Assembly: GCA_902617975.1 (NCBI GenBank)
Contig: CACMYV010000005.1
Coordinates: forward strand, 1 to 64,000
Length of the DNA stretch: 64,000 bases
Origin: an uncultured Pelagibacteraceae bacterium
GTDB lineage: Bacteria > Pseudomonadota > Alphaproteobacteria > Pelagibacterales > Pelagibacteraceae
Direction: 5' to 3'
Shown here: one piece after another, positions 35,565 to 45,697 of the stretch
Position numbering within the stretch: the first letter of the stretch is position 1
Layout: each line of letters begins with the position of its first letter
Notes under the pieces: model-generated
The model's database searches: none
Told to the model about the DNA's origin: nothing
Seen by the model: the letters and a program-made list of their open reading frames with translations, nothing else
Position numbers and translations under genes: made by a program

Positions 35565-35640
35565 TCGTTGATAATACTTAATTTTAAGACGTTTTTAAGT
35601 GTTTTCTTGTAAATTTTAATATCAATAATAAATTACGTTT

Positions 35641-37512
35641 ATGAAAAATGATTTGTCATTTGATGTTGCAGTAGTAGGAGGTGGACACGCGGGCTGTGAA
35701 GCAGCGGCAGCAGCAGCCAGGTTAGGCGTTAACACAGCTTTATTCACTCATAAATTTGAGACAATTGGAGAGATGTCTTGTAACCCAGCGATTGGTGGTC
35801 TAGGAAAAGGGCATTTAGTAAGAGAAATAGATGCATTAGATGGTGTAATGGGAGTAGTGGCTGATATGTCAGGTATACAATTTAGGCTACTTAATAGAAG
35901 TAGAGGTCCAGCTGTAAGAGGACCAAGAACGCAAAGTGACAGATCTTTATACAAGAAATATATGCAGAAAACGCTTATAAACTATTGTAATTTAAGCATT
36001 TTTTCTGATCCTGTAATACAGTTTAATTTTAAAAATAATGATATAATTGGTTTCTCAACACAATCAGGCAAAGAGATTAAAGCAAAAAAAATAATTCTAA
36101 CCACTGGCACTTTTTTAAATGGGCTAATACATATTGGAGAGGAAAGGACACCAGCTGGAAGATTTAATGAAAAACCTTCAACTGGTTTAAGTGAACAATT
36201 AGAGAAATATAATTTCAAAATTGGAAGATTAAAAACTGGAACACCGCCGAGACTAGATGCTCGTACAATTAATTTTGATAATTTAGAGAAACAACACGCC
36301 GATAAAGAACCATACTTCTTTTCATTTTTCACTAAGAAAATTTTAAATAAACAAATTTCATGTAGTATGACTTACACAAATGAAGATGTTCATAAAATAA
36401 TTTCTAAGAATATAAAACGTAGTGCTATCTATTCGGGGAGTATACAAGGAGTTGGTCCACGATACTGCCCATCAATAGAAGATAAGATAAAAAAATTCGC
36501 TGACAAGCAGAGACACCAAATTTTTTTAGAACCCGAAGGATTAAATGATCATACAATTTACCCAAATGGAATCTCAACATCACTACCTGCTGATATACAA
36601 GAAGAAATATGCAGTAAAATCAATGGTTTAGAAAACGTTAAAATTATAAGACCTGGTTACGCAATAGAGTATGATTTTGTTGATCCAAGAGAACTGTTTT
36701 TAACACTTGAGACAAAAAAAATTAATAATCTCTACCTTGCGGGTCAAATAAATGGTACTACAGGTTATGAAGAGGCTGCTGCCCAAGGATTGATTGCAGG
36801 TATAAATGCTGCTCTTGCTTTTAAAGATAAAGAACCGTTTATTCTAGATAGGTCAGAGGCATACATAGGAGTTATGATAGATGACCTTGTAACCAAAGGT
36901 GTTGCAGAGCCTTACAGAATGTTTACATCAAGAGCTGAATATAGACTTACGCTAAGATCTGATAATGCTGACGTTAGATTAACTCAAAGAGGTATAAATA
37001 TTGGGGTTATTCAAAAAAACAGACAAATTATTTATAAAGAAAAATATAATGAATTATCAAAAACTCATTCTAAAATGGATAGTCTAATGATTACGCCATC
37101 AAAAGCTGAGAAATTTGGAATAAAAATTGCAAAGGATGGGGTAAGTCGAACAGCAAATGAGTTATTGGGGCAAAAAACAGTAAATATGTGCAAAATAAGG
37201 GAAATATGGCCAGAAATTAAGTATATTTCTAGTGAAATTGACGAGCAGTTAGAGATTAATTCACATTACAAAGGGTATTTAAAGAAACAAAAAGCTGATA
37301 TATTGGCTTTTAAACGAGATGAGAATCTTATAATACCAAAAAATTTAAATTATGATAGTTTTGCAGGTCTATCAAATGAAGTTAAGTCAAAATTTAAGAA
37401 AATTAAGCCTAAAACAATGGGCCAAGCTTTAAGGATTGACGGTATCACTCCTGCGGCTGTATATATTTTGTTGTCTCATCTTAAAAGAAAGTCTATTAAG
37501 CATATAGCTTGA
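35641..37512 (+). CDS. mnmG: tRNA uridine-5-carboxymethylaminomethyl modification enzyme MnmG (GidA)
   Basis: FAD-dependent partner of MnmE in U34 modification. The dinucleotide motif GGGHAGCE is at 13-20, the family signatures are [24 protein letters not shown] near 46-69 and [13 protein letters not shown] near 84-96, and [23 protein letters not shown] lies near 367. The 623 residues match the usual length. Its TGA overlaps the TTG start of rsmG by three bases, so the two genes are translationally coupled. Confidence 0.98.
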   Translation: MKNDLSFDVAVVGGGHAGCEAAAAAARLGVNTALFTHKFETIGEMSCNPAIGGLGKGHLVREIDALDGVMGVVADMSGIQFRLLNRSRGPAVRGPRTQSDRSLYKKYMQKTLINYCNLSIFSDPVIQFNFKNNDIIGFSTQSGKEIKAKKIILTTGTFLNGLIHIGEERTPAGRFNEKPSTGLSEQLEKYNFKIGRLKTGTPPRLDARTINFDNLEKQHADKEPYFFSFFTKKILNKQISCSMTYTNEDVHKIISKNIKRSAIYSGSIQGVGPRYCPSIEDKIKKFADKQRHQIFLEPEGLNDHTIYPNGISTSLPADIQEEICSKINGLENVKIIRPGYAIEYDFVDPRELFLTLETKKINNLYLAGQINGTTGYEEAAAQGLIAGINAALAFKDKEPFILDRSEAYIGVMIDDLVTKGVAEPYRMFTSRAEYRLTLRSDNADVRLTQRGINIGVIQKNRQIIYKEKYNELSKTHSKMDSLMITPSKAEKFGIKIAKDGVSRTANELLGQKTVNMCKIREIWPEIKYISSEIDEQLEINSHYKGYLKKQKADILAFKRDENLIIPKNLNYDSFAGLSNEVKSKFKKIKPKTMGQALRIDGITPAAVYILLSHLKRKSIKHIA

Positions 37513-38153
37513 TCGATTCGCATTTTATAAAAACAGATAAATATATATCCAATAATGTTTCACGTGAAACATTAGGCGAGCTCGAGGAATTTACGAATTC
37601 AATATTACACAAAAATAAGAGTATTAATCTTATTAGCAAAAGCACAGAAAAATCAATAAAAACAAGACATATATTAGATAGCGCGCAAACTATTGATTTT
37701 GTTGATAATAATGATATTAAAGTCTGCACTGACCTAGGGTCAGGTGCAGGTTTACCTGGCATAGTTTTAGGTATTTTGATGAAACCAAAAAAACCTCTAT
37801 TTAAGGTAGTTTTTTATGAAAAAAGTTACCACAAAAGTATTTTCCTAAAAGAAATGACAAAAAAATTTAATTTAAATTCTGAAATCTACCAAAAAGATAT
37901 TTTCTCTGAAAAAAATTTACATACAGATGTGATTATTTCAAGAGCATTTAAACCACTACCCATAATTTTTAAGATAGCAAAAAAAAATTTTAGAAATTTT
38001 AAGTATATAATTTTGTTTTTGGGAAAAAGTAGAAAAAAAATTTTACAAGAAGCTCTAAAAATTTGGAAATTTGATTATGAAGAAAAAAAAAGTTTAACTA
38101 GCAATGAGTCCATTATTATAAAAATTTCAAATTTGGAAAAAAAAAATGAATAA
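37509..38153 (+). CDS. rsmG: 16S rRNA (guanine-527-N7)-methyltransferase RsmG (GidB)
   Basis: Methylates G527 of 16S rRNA. The SAM-binding loop [14 protein letters not shown] is at about 76-89 and VIISRAF at about 140. The start is TTG at 37509, overlapping the mnmG stop; no later Met is available before the conserved core. The 214 residues match the family. The N-terminal segment NVSRET is encoded by a perfect parS palindrome, a feature shared with many RsmG proteins encoded beside parAB. It is followed by a 93-bp A-rich gap before parA. Confidence 0.95.
   Translation: MIDSHFIKTDKYISNNVSRETLGELEEFTNSILHKNKSINLISKSTEKSIKTRHILDSAQTIDFVDNNDIKVCTDLGSGAGLPGIVLGILMKPKKPLFKVVFYEKSYHKSIFLKEMTKKFNLNSEIYQKDIFSEKNLHTDVIISRAFKPLPIIFKIAKKNFRNFKYIILFLGKSRKKILQEALKIWKFDYEEKKSLTSNESIIIKISNLEKKNE
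37556..37571. promoter_or_regulatory. parS: parS centromere-like site, perfect consensus
   Basis: TGTTTCACGTGAAACA is a perfect 16-bp palindrome identical to the consensus parS site for chromosomal ParB proteins. Symmetry extends to 22 bp (37553-37574). It lies inside the 5' end of rsmG, about 0.7 kb before parA, and would be loaded by the ParB encoded at 39044. I saw no second perfect copy in the window. Confidence 0.95.
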
Positions 38154-38246
38154 AATAATTATATCACAATTAAAATAAAAAAATTATTAAGAAAATGAGT
38201 TTAATAAATAAAAAAAAAAAATAGAAACATAAAATCGATAAAAAAA

Positions 38247-39047
38247 ATGCAAAAAAAAATAATTTCAGTCATAAATCAGAAAGGAGGAGTAGGGAAAACG
38301 ACTACAGTTATCAATTTAGCAGCTGGATTGTCCATGAGGGGAAAAAAAATACTTGTAATTGATCTAGACCCTCAGGGAAATGCTACAACAGGACTTGGAT
38401 TATCAAATAATACAAGTTCAGAGAAAACAATCTATAGTGTATTAAATGGAAATAAAAAAGTTTCAGAAGTCATACAACAAACAAGCTTTACCAATCTTAA
38501 TATAATACCTTCAAACGTAGATTTGTCAGGACTAGAAGTAGAAACTGCTGGTGATAGCCGTAGAGCATTTAAATTAAAGGATGAATTAAGCCTGATTTTA
38601 AATGATTCTAGAGCATCATATGATTACATACTTATTGATTGTCCCCCATCTCTTAGTTTACTTACAATTATGGCATTAGTGGCTTCCAATGCTCTAGTTG
38701 TACCACTTCAGACAGAATTTTTTGCATTGGAGGGGTTAACACAACTTATGAAAACAATTGAAAGAATTAAATCTAATTTAAACCCATCCCTCGAGATTAG
38801 AGGAATACTTCTTACGATGTTTGATAAAAGAAATAAGCTTTCAGGACAAGTAGAGACAGAAGCAAGAAACTATTTTAAGGAAAAAGTATACTCCACATCA
38901 GTGCCAAGAAATGTAAGACTTTCAGAAGCACCATCTCATGGTGTACCCGTATTACTATATGATAAAATCTGCCCAGGAAGTAAGGCATATTTTAAATTTA
39001 CAGAAGAATTTTTAGAACAAGACAAACAAGTGGATAGTGCAGCATGA
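38247..39047 (+). CDS. parA: Chromosome partitioning ATPase ParA (Soj)
   Basis: Deviant Walker ATPase that moves ParB-parS complexes to segregate origins. The motif KGGVGKTT is at 12-19 with the signature Lys at 12, followed by LVIDLDPQGNATTGLG near 36-51 and YILIDCPPSLSLLTIMAL. The absence of an N-terminal HTH marks the chromosomal type. The 266 residues match the family. It overlaps parB by 4 bp (ATGA), giving the usual coupled parAB operon. Confidence 0.98.
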   Translation: MQKKIISVINQKGGVGKTTTVINLAAGLSMRGKKILVIDLDPQGNATTGLGLSNNTSSEKTIYSVLNGNKKVSEVIQQTSFTNLNIIPSNVDLSGLEVETAGDSRRAFKLKDELSLILNDSRASYDYILIDCPPSLSLLTIMALVASNALVVPLQTEFFALEGLTQLMKTIERIKSNLNPSLEIRGILLTMFDKRNKLSGQVETEARNYFKEKVYSTSVPRNVRLSEAPSHGVPVLLYDKICPGSKAYFKFTEEFLEQDKQVDSAA

Positions 39048-39892
39048 TAAATCCCTTTAAAAGTAAAAAAGGTCTAGGTAGAGGTTTATCATCTTTAATA
39101 GGTGATAGTGATGTAAATACATCTAATGTAAAAATTTCAATTAGTTCAATAATCCCAAATAAAAATCAACCTAGGAAAATATTTGAAAAAGAATCATTGG
39201 AAGAATTGACAAATTCAATTAAGGAAAGAGGTATTATCCAGCCTTTAATAGTAAGAAAGTCAGATGATAACAATGATAAATTTGAATTGGTAGCAGGAGA
39301 AAGAAGGTGGCAAGCAGCACAATCAGCCGGCTTACATGAGGTTCCAGTTGTAGTTATAGACGCTGATAATTTAAAATCACTTGAATTTGCAATTATAGAA
39401 AATGTCCAGAGAAAAGATCTTAATGTGATTGAGGAGGCTGAAAGTTATAAAAATTTGATAGAAAATTTCGGTTATGACCAAGAAAAGGTTTCTCAATTTA
39501 TTGGCAAAAGTAGATCGCATATTTCAAATACACTTAGACTTTTAAACTTACCCCAAAAATTAATTGAAATGATAAGGCTTGAAAAAATTTCTCAAGGACA
39601 TGCAAAAATATTAATTGGTCTAGAGAATGCATCTTTATTAGCTGAAAAAATACTGAAAAAAAAACTATCTGTAAGACAAACAGAAAATTTGGTAAGATTT
39701 TTAAAAAAAGGTTCAAGTAAGAAAATATTTAAAGACCCAAATGTCACCGCAACTGAACAAGAATTAACAGAAAAAATAGGCATGAAAGTTTCATTAATTA
39801 ATAAGAAAAAAAATTCAGGCTCCTTAACTTTTGAGTTCAAGAACTACGATCAATTGGATAGACTTATTAGTGTAATTAAAAAAAACTATTAA
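39044..39892 (+). CDS. parB: Chromosome partitioning protein ParB (Spo0J)
   Basis: CTP-dependent clamp that binds parS and spreads along the origin region. The N-terminal KKGLGRGLSSLIGD is a ParA-interacting motif. The nuclease-like fold includes IIPNKNQPRKIF and the GERRWQAA box near 86-93, which with ENVQRKDLN forms the CTP site. The helix-turn-helix QEKVSQFIGKSRSHISNTLRLL is near 146-167. The 282 residues are typical. Its end overlaps the convergent holA gene by 4 bp. Confidence 0.97.
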   Translation: MINPFKSKKGLGRGLSSLIGDSDVNTSNVKISISSIIPNKNQPRKIFEKESLEELTNSIKERGIIQPLIVRKSDDNNDKFELVAGERRWQAAQSAGLHEVPVVVIDADNLKSLEFAIIENVQRKDLNVIEEAESYKNLIENFGYDQEKVSQFIGKSRSHISNTLRLLNLPQKLIEMIRLEKISQGHAKILIGLENASLLAEKILKKKLSVRQTENLVRFLKKGSSKKIFKDPNVTATEQELTEKIGMKVSLINKKKNSGSLTFEFKNYDQLDRLISVIKKNY

Positions 39893-40866
39893 TAATTGAA
39901 AATAAAATCTGAAATTAAGTTTAGAGAGTTTTTGTTATTACTCTTAATTGTTAATTCAATTTGATTAATTTTATAAATTTTACCTTTTAATTCATCTGAA
40001 TTCCAAGTTTTTAATTGTGCTTTCATATTTTCTTTCTCTTTCCAAAATATCGGTGGTCTTGCTTTTGATATAACTTCATCAATATTATTAATTGTTTTAT
40101 TTTGCTCGATCATAACTAGTAGTTTTTTGGATTTTGCAAGTATTGTCCTTAATATTAAAATACAATCATCATCCGAATAATTATTTTCATTTAAAATTTT
40201 AGCAACATACTTTGTATTTTTTATTAAATAATTATTAACTAATTCATTCACTCCGTGATTTTCCGTTAAATTAGTAAGCCTTTCAATATTCTCAAGGGTT
40301 ATTTGTTTATTGGAAATTGAAAAGCTGTAGATTTTATTTAACTCTGAAATAAGATTTCCCCTATCACCACTTGCTCGATTAATTAATAAATTTATGCTTT
40401 CTCTTGACAGATTAATTTTATTCTTTTGCAAAAATCCTTTTGCTATTGAATATAATTCTACACTGTTATCCTCATAGAATGGTATCGCAATTAGTGATTT
40501 ATTTTTTTCAAATAGGTTTCTCAGTTTAGATTTTTTTTCAAGTACTCCTGATCTTAAAATTATTGAAATATTTATAATTTTTTTTTCAATTATCTCCTGA
40601 ATTGTTTTGTATATTTTTTCAGTTACTCTTGAAATAATAACCATTTTTTGACTCTCAAATAGAGATTTATTTAATAATTCACTTATAATTTCATCTTGGT
40701 TTTCAATGAAACTATTCTCCTCATATTTATTTATTTCCCCATCAAAATCCTTTAAAAAATAGTTATTAATTATGTCGTTTTTAAAACCCTCATTCTTTCC
40801 ATACATTAAAAAAAGACTGAAATTTTTAAAACTTTTTTTTTTTAATTCTTGAGTTTTGATGATCAT
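39889..40866 (-). CDS. holA: DNA polymerase III delta subunit
   Basis: Clamp-loader subunit that opens the beta clamp. The 325-residue protein has a divergent AAA+ fold with N-terminal SLFLMYGKNEGFKNDII and a C-terminal helical domain containing NRASGDRGNLISELNKI, the best conserved part of bacterial HolA. The sequence is weakly conserved overall, but the leuS-lptE-holA-parB neighbourhood is characteristic of alphaproteobacteria. It shares one base with the lptE-like gene. Confidence 0.88.
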   Translation of the reverse strand: MIIKTQELKKKSFKNFSLFLMYGKNEGFKNDIINNYFLKDFDGEINKYEENSFIENQDEIISELLNKSLFESQKMVIISRVTEKIYKTIQEIIEKKIINISIILRSGVLEKKSKLRNLFEKNKSLIAIPFYEDNSVELYSIAKGFLQKNKINLSRESINLLINRASGDRGNLISELNKIYSFSISNKQITLENIERLTNLTENHGVNELVNNYLIKNTKYVAKILNENNYSDDDCILILRTILAKSKKLLVMIEQNKTINNIDEVISKARPPIFWKEKENMKAQLKTWNSDELKGKIYKINQIELTIKSNNKNSLNLISDFIFNY

Positions 40867-41315
40867 TATTCAGAAGATGTTACAGAAATAAGTATCTCAT
40901 CTGCTATATTTTCTGAAATAATATCTGTTATATTTTCTTCGTATTTTAGTAACTCAAACTTATCATTTATATTGTTGTAAGTTACCTCTTTAAAGATTGT
41001 ATTGTTTAGGATGACTTTCTGTTCTTTAGAAAGCATGTATTCTGATTTTATTTTTAGTCTAAAAACAGATGGGTCACCTTTACTATTCGAAGATATTGTC
41101 TCTTTATTCTTTTTGGATTTAATAAATATAGAATATTTTTTTTCACCTGAGCTTTTTAAAAGTAATCTTTTTTTAATATTTTCACCAATTTGATTGTCTC
41201 CTTCCAGGTCTATTCTTTCAAAACCAAAATTATTTTTTTTATCTGAAAAAATTGGTTCATAACCACTACAACTTGATAAAATAAAAAATAGTAAAAAAAA
41301 TATTAATCTATTCAT
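40866..41315 (-). CDS. lptE: LptE-like LPS-assembly lipoprotein
   Basis: A 149-residue predicted outer-membrane lipoprotein: a signal peptide ending FILSSC with the lipidated Cys at 16, then [10 protein letters not shown]. LptE plugs the LptD barrel that inserts LPS. The small beta-rich fold and the position between leuS and holA match E. coli and alphaproteobacterial lptE; sequence similarity alone would be weak. It overlaps leuS by 8 bp and holA by one base. Confidence 0.8.
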   Translation of the reverse strand: MNRLIFFLLFFILSSCSGYEPIFSDKKNNFGFERIDLEGDNQIGENIKKRLLLKSSGEKKYSIFIKSKKNKETISSNSKGDPSVFRLKIKSEYMLSKEQKVILNNTIFKEVTYNNINDKFELLKYEENITDIISENIADEILISVTSSE

Positions 41316-43875
41316 TCAATAATATATTCATTAGTCGATTTTGTACAAAAATAACTTTATTTATTTCTCTTCCATCTAAATGTTTATTTATAATATTATC
41401 TTTTTTTATAATTTCCAAAACCTCAGATTTAATTATGTTTTTCCTAACTTTTAAAACAGTCCTCTTTTTACCATTAATTTGAATTACAAAATTTATCTCT
41501 TCCTTTTCTAGTAGTTTTAGATCAAACTTTGGCCAAATCAAATTTTGATCTTCCTTAATTTCACTTAAACATTCACTTGCAAAGTGAGGTACAACCGGTG
41601 AAAAGCAAATAAGTATTTTTTTATAATTTTCCTTTAAATTTATTATATTTTTGTTGTCTTTAATATATTTTATAAAAAAATTGTAAGTTTCATACATATT
41701 TGCAATTATCACATTGTAATTAAATTTTTCTAAGTTACCCGTGATCTTTGATATCATCTCATTAACAAAACTGTCGAGGTTTTCGTCTTTTTTACTTTCT
41801 TTTTGATATAATATTTTATTTTTTACCTCTGTGTGAAGTATCCACAATTTTTGAATAAATTTATAAGATGACGCCATTCCTTGGTCTGACCATTGCACAT
41901 CTTTTTCCGGAGGACTATCAGATAATATAAATAATCTTACTGCATCTGCACCGTAATTTTTAATAATATATTCTGGATCAATTACATTTTTTTTTGATTT
42001 TGACATTGACTCTGATGGACCAACTTTGACAATTTTATTTTTTGATCCTTTTTGAAAAAATTGATTATCAATTTTCTCAACATCATCAGGACTAAGCCAA
42101 TTATCATTTTGATCTTTATAAGTTTCATGACAAACCATGCCTTGTGTAAATAAACTTTTAAATGGCTCTGTAATATTAAAATTTTTATTTTCAAAATCTA
42201 AAGCTCTCACAAAAAAACGAGAATAAAGTAAGTGCAAAATTGCGTGTTCTACACCTCCGATGTATTGATCAACTGGCATCCAATAATCAATATCTTCTTT
42301 GTTAAAACCATATTTTTCTTCTTTAGGCGAACAGAATCGCAAATAATACCAAGATGAACATACAAAAGTATCCAATGTATCTGTTTCTCTGGTGTATTTT
42401 TTTCCATCTATAATTATATTTTTCCAATCATCTTGTGAATCTAAAGGATTACCTTTTGAATTTAGATTTACTTTTTCAGGTAGCTTGACTGGTAAATCTT
42501 TTTTGGGAATTGGAGTAACATTTCCTTCACTATCATAGGCAACTGGAATTGGACAACCCCAATACCTTTGTCTTGAAACTCCCCAATCTTTTAATCTATA
42601 ATTTATCTGTTTTTTACCGATTTTATTTTTTTCTAAATACTCAATTGTCTTAATTATAGATTCTTCAGGAACTTTTAAACCATTCAAAAATCCCGAATTG
42701 AAAATTTTACCTGGACCTGTGTAAGCTTCGTTTTTGATAACAAATTGTTTTGTATTATTGTCGTATTCATGACCTGAAGTATCTAATGGTTCAACCACAG
42801 GTGTGACTTTTAAATCGTATTTTCTTGCAAAATCAAGATCTCTTTGGTCGTGTGCAGGACATCCAAATACAGCACCAAATCCGTAATCCATTAATACAAA
42901 ATTTGCAAAGAATACCGGCACTTTTTGGTTTGGATTTAATGGATTTATAGCAGTTAAGTTTGTTTTAAAACCAATTTTTTCTCCTACAGCTATTGCCTCT
43001 TCAGTTGTTCCAGTCTTTGAACATTCATTCTTAAATTTTATAAAATCTTCATTTTTATCGTAAAATTGTGATACCTCGTGATCAACAGAAAGTGCGAGGA
43101 ACGAAAATCCAAAAAGTGTGTCTGGTCTTGTTGTAAAACATTTTATTTTTTTTACTGGCAAATCTCCTTCAACTTTAAAATCTATTTCACAACCAAATGA
43201 TTTACCTATCCAGTTTTTTTGCATAGTCTTTACTTTATTTGGCCAAGTTTTTAATTTATTTAATCCATCTAATAGATCTTGCGAAAATTTAGAAATAGAG
43301 AAAAACCATTGATTTAATTTTTTTCTTTCAACAATAGCTCCTGATCTCCAACCTCTTCCATCAATTACTTGTTCGTTAGCAAGTACAGTTTGATCTATTG
43401 GATCCCAGTTAACATAATTTTCTTTTCTGTATACTAAACCTTTTTCTAATAATTCTAAAAAAAAAGTTTGTTGATGTTTGTAGTAATCCTCATTACAAGT
43501 TGATAATTCTCTATCCCAGTCAATAGATAGTCCAAGACTCTTAAGTTGATTTTTCATTGTTTGTATATTTGAATTTGTCCAGTCTTTTGGATCTAATTTA
43601 TTATCTCTAGCAGCATTTTCTGCTGGCATTCCAAATGCATCCCATCCCATAGGGTGTAATACATTAAATCCTTGTAAAATTTTGTATCTTGAAAGCACAT
43701 CTCCAATTGTATAATTTCTTACATGTCCCATATGAATTTTTCCTGAAGGATAGGGAAACATTTCTAAACAATAAAATTTACTTTTATTTTTTTCAATTTT
43801 TGTTTTAAAGATTTGGTTCTTATCCCAAATCTTTTGCCATTTTTCTTCTACTTCTTTGAAATTGTATCTTTCCAC
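41308..43875 (-). CDS. leuS: Leucyl-tRNA synthetase
   Basis: Class I synthetase charging tRNA-Leu. The HIGH-type motif [11 protein letters not shown] is at 41-51, and the KMSKS-type SMSKS is near 622. The CP1 editing domain lies between, with the TTRPDTLFG signature near 247-255. The 855 residues are the usual bacterial length. The start appears to be GTG at 43875. It leads the unit leuS-lptE-holA, with the DUF3576 lipoprotein gene 46 bp upstream on the same strand. Confidence 0.97.
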   Translation of the reverse strand: MERYNFKEVEEKWQKIWDKNQIFKTKIEKNKSKFYCLEMFPYPSGKIHMGHVRNYTIGDVLSRYKILQGFNVLHPMGWDAFGMPAENAARDNKLDPKDWTNSNIQTMKNQLKSLGLSIDWDRELSTCNEDYYKHQQTFFLELLEKGLVYRKENYVNWDPIDQTVLANEQVIDGRGWRSGAIVERKKLNQWFFSISKFSQDLLDGLNKLKTWPNKVKTMQKNWIGKSFGCEIDFKVEGDLPVKKIKCFTTRPDTLFGFSFLALSVDHEVSQFYDKNEDFIKFKNECSKTGTTEEAIAVGEKIGFKTNLTAINPLNPNQKVPVFFANFVLMDYGFGAVFGCPAHDQRDLDFARKYDLKVTPVVEPLDTSGHEYDNNTKQFVIKNEAYTGPGKIFNSGFLNGLKVPEESIIKTIEYLEKNKIGKKQINYRLKDWGVSRQRYWGCPIPVAYDSEGNVTPIPKKDLPVKLPEKVNLNSKGNPLDSQDDWKNIIIDGKKYTRETDTLDTFVCSSWYYLRFCSPKEEKYGFNKEDIDYWMPVDQYIGGVEHAILHLLYSRFFVRALDFENKNFNITEPFKSLFTQGMVCHETYKDQNDNWLSPDDVEKIDNQFFQKGSKNKIVKVGPSESMSKSKKNVIDPEYIIKNYGADAVRLFILSDSPPEKDVQWSDQGMASSYKFIQKLWILHTEVKNKILYQKESKKDENLDSFVNEMISKITGNLEKFNYNVIIANMYETYNFFIKYIKDNKNIINLKENYKKILICFSPVVPHFASECLSEIKEDQNLIWPKFDLKLLEKEEINFVIQINGKKRTVLKVRKNIIKSEVLEIIKKDNIINKHLDGREINKVIFVQNRLMNILLNE

Positions 43876-43921
43876 AAATATAGCTTTAAAATGTTTGTTA
43901 TAAGTATTTTATATTAATAAC

Positions 43922-44437
43922 TTATTTTTTCTTAGACTTATTTTCTTTTTCATAAATAGCAGCTTTTGTTAGAATTTTCTTTTCTATATCATTTGATAAA
44001 GCACTTGTTTTATCTGTTATGGTACAACTATCTTGCACTGAACATTTTTTATAAAAAACTTTTATAGATAACGCATCAGATCTAATTTCATTACTTAAAA
44101 ATCGTACTGAGATTTTGACTGATTCATTAGATGAACCTTCACTAGTGTACCAGTCAGTTACAATAATGCCACCACTATAATTTGCTAATGATAAAGGCAT
44201 AAATTCTAAAGTGTCTAATGATGCCCTCCATAATTCATTTGAACTTGCAAAATCAAAATCACCACCTTTATTATTGAACACTTTGCCTAGACTTAATCCT
44301 CTTCCTTCCTCAATGTTTTGTCTTTGTCTTTCCTGCATATTTGCTGGTATTTTTCTAGCATCTGCCCCTTTGAAACCTCCGGAGCAAGAATTAAGAAGCG
44401 TAATTATCAACAGCAATTTGATTATTTTAAAGTTCAT
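43922..44437 (-). CDS. DUF3576 domain lipoprotein
   Basis: A 171-residue predicted lipoprotein. The signal peptide LLIITLLNSC places the lipidated Cys at 18. The body contains LWRASLDTLEFMPLSLANYSGGIIVTDWYTS near 69-100, the conserved block of the DUF3576 family, which is almost always next to leuS in alphaproteobacteria. Function is unknown; an envelope role is inferred from lipidation and neighbours such as lptE. It diverges from the porin gene across 229 bp. Confidence 0.87.
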   Translation of the reverse strand: MNFKIIKLLLIITLLNSCSGGFKGADARKIPANMQERQRQNIEEGRGLSLGKVFNNKGGDFDFASSNELWRASLDTLEFMPLSLANYSGGIIVTDWYTSEGSSNESVKISVRFLSNEIRSDALSIKVFYKKCSVQDSCTITDKTSALSNDIEKKILTKAAIYEKENKSKKK

Positions 44438-44631
44438 TGAATTTAAGTCTCTTACTAAAATTAATATAAATATTTAAGAAAATTAATAAATATTAAAGAT
44501 TTTAGAAAAATAATCAAAAAATCGTTATTTATTGGTCTTTTTAGTGATGTAATTTTGCAACATAGTAAATATTATTTTGATTAATTTTGCTTAATTTCAT
44601 TAGTTTTTCAAGTTTTTTGGTAAATAAGTCT

Positions 44632-44647
44632 TGTTTAATATTAAACA
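44632..44647. promoter_or_regulatory. 16-bp palindrome upstream of porin
   Basis: TGTTTAATATTAAACA is a perfect inverted repeat ending 5 bases before the Shine-Dalgarno of the porin gene. It could be an operator or a short mRNA hairpin controlling access to the ribosome site. AT-rich DNA makes short palindromes common, but 16 bp next to a major outer-membrane gene is notable. Confidence 0.35.
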
Positions 44648-44666
44648 TAAACAAGGAGTACTTAAT

Positions 44667-45644
44667 ATGAACAAATATAAAAAAATAGGACTAACAGCTC
44701 TTGCTGGTTCTTTAGTTGCTGGATCTGTTTCAGCAGCTGAGATGTCAGCTTCTGGTAGTGCTACAATGACATTTACTGGTGGTGATGAGAAATCAAACCA
44801 CGGTAATGGTTGGACAATGGCTGACTCAGTTACATTTTCTGCTTCAGGAGATGTAAATGATATCGGTGTAACACTTTCTATAGAGTTAGATGGTGACGCT
44901 CAGTCAGAAAAAGTAGACCCTGCTGCAAATTCAGCAACAGCAACATCTTCAAACGTTGTTGACAGTCACTCAATCACATTTGATTTTGGTGATGCTGGTA
45001 CATTAGTATTTGCTGGTCACGGTGGTGATGGTTTCATGAGTGCAAACGATGACGTTATGCCAACTGCTTCAGAAGAGCCATGGGATGTAATCTCAGGTGC
45101 TGATGCTGGTGTAATCAATGGTTTCTCAGGAAACAACATGTTTACTTATAAATACAGCCATGAGTCAGGACTAAATCTAACTTTAGGATACATTAATGCA
45201 TCTGATGGTGTAACAGATGTATCATACAGTGATTACGGTATAACTTATACTGGTATGGACGGTCTTACTCTTGGTTATGGTGAAGGTGACGTAGAAAACG
45301 TAACTAACACTAAATCTAACGAGAGCACAATGTTTGCTAAATACTCTATTGGTGCTGCTACTGTAGGTATCCAAGTTTCAGAAAAAGATATGGAAACTGG
45401 TACTGATACTGAGTCAACAGGAATTGGTATTTCTTACCAAGTAAACGATGACTTAGCTATCTCTTATGGTACTAACACTTTAGAGAAGACTGGATCAACT
45501 GACCAAGACGCTTCTGCAATTGGTATATCATATACAATGGGATCACTAGGTGTTGCATTGTCAATGAACCAAGTTGATAACATTGCTAACTCTTCTTCAA
45601 ATGATAGAGAAGGTTATCAATTAGGTCTAAGTTTTGCATTCTAA
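44667..45644 (+). CDS. Outer-membrane porin (general bacterial porin type)
   Basis: A 325-residue porin. The signal peptide (about 1-23, MNKYKKIGLTALAGSLVAGS...) precedes a mature chain of alternating strands rich in Gly, Ser, Asp and Thr, ending GYQLGLSFAF with the terminal Phe needed for BAM. I start at the ATG at 44667, which follows AAGGAG (44653-44658) by 8 bases; an in-frame upstream ATG at 44631 adds 12 residues that spoil the signal peptide. Codons use more C-ending forms than neighbouring genes, as expected for very high expression. It has its own terminator. Confidence 0.93.
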   Translation: MNKYKKIGLTALAGSLVAGSVSAAEMSASGSATMTFTGGDEKSNHGNGWTMADSVTFSASGDVNDIGVTLSIELDGDAQSEKVDPAANSATATSSNVVDSHSITFDFGDAGTLVFAGHGGDGFMSANDDVMPTASEEPWDVISGADAGVINGFSGNNMFTYKYSHESGLNLTLGYINASDGVTDVSYSDYGITYTGMDGLTLGYGEGDVENVTNTKSNESTMFAKYSIGAATVGIQVSEKDMETGTDTESTGIGISYQVNDDLAISYGTNTLEKTGSTDQDASAIGISYTMGSLGVALSMNQVDNIANSSSNDREGYQLGLSFAF

Positions 45645-45665
45645 TTTGTAAAATTTAAATTATTT

Positions 45666-45697
45666 AAAAGGCCCCATGTTATTGGGGCCTTTTTTTT
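45666..45697 (+). terminator. Rho-independent terminator of the porin gene
   Basis: A perfect 10-bp stem pairs 45666-45675 with 45684-45693, enclosing an 8-base loop, with GGCCCC/GGGGCC at its core and a T run at 45690-45697. It is the one clear intrinsic terminator in the window. It touches the stop of the convergent ThiE-like gene and could partly stop that transcript too. Confidence 0.95.

Noticed and set aside
35576-35600. Inverted ACTTAA/TTAAGT after mnmE as a terminator
   Set aside because: The stem is only 6 AT-rich base pairs with a 13-base loop, too weak to call.
41858-41866. GTATCCACA as a DnaA box outside the origin
   Set aside because: It is isolated within leuS with no cluster, and single one-mismatch boxes are expected by chance.
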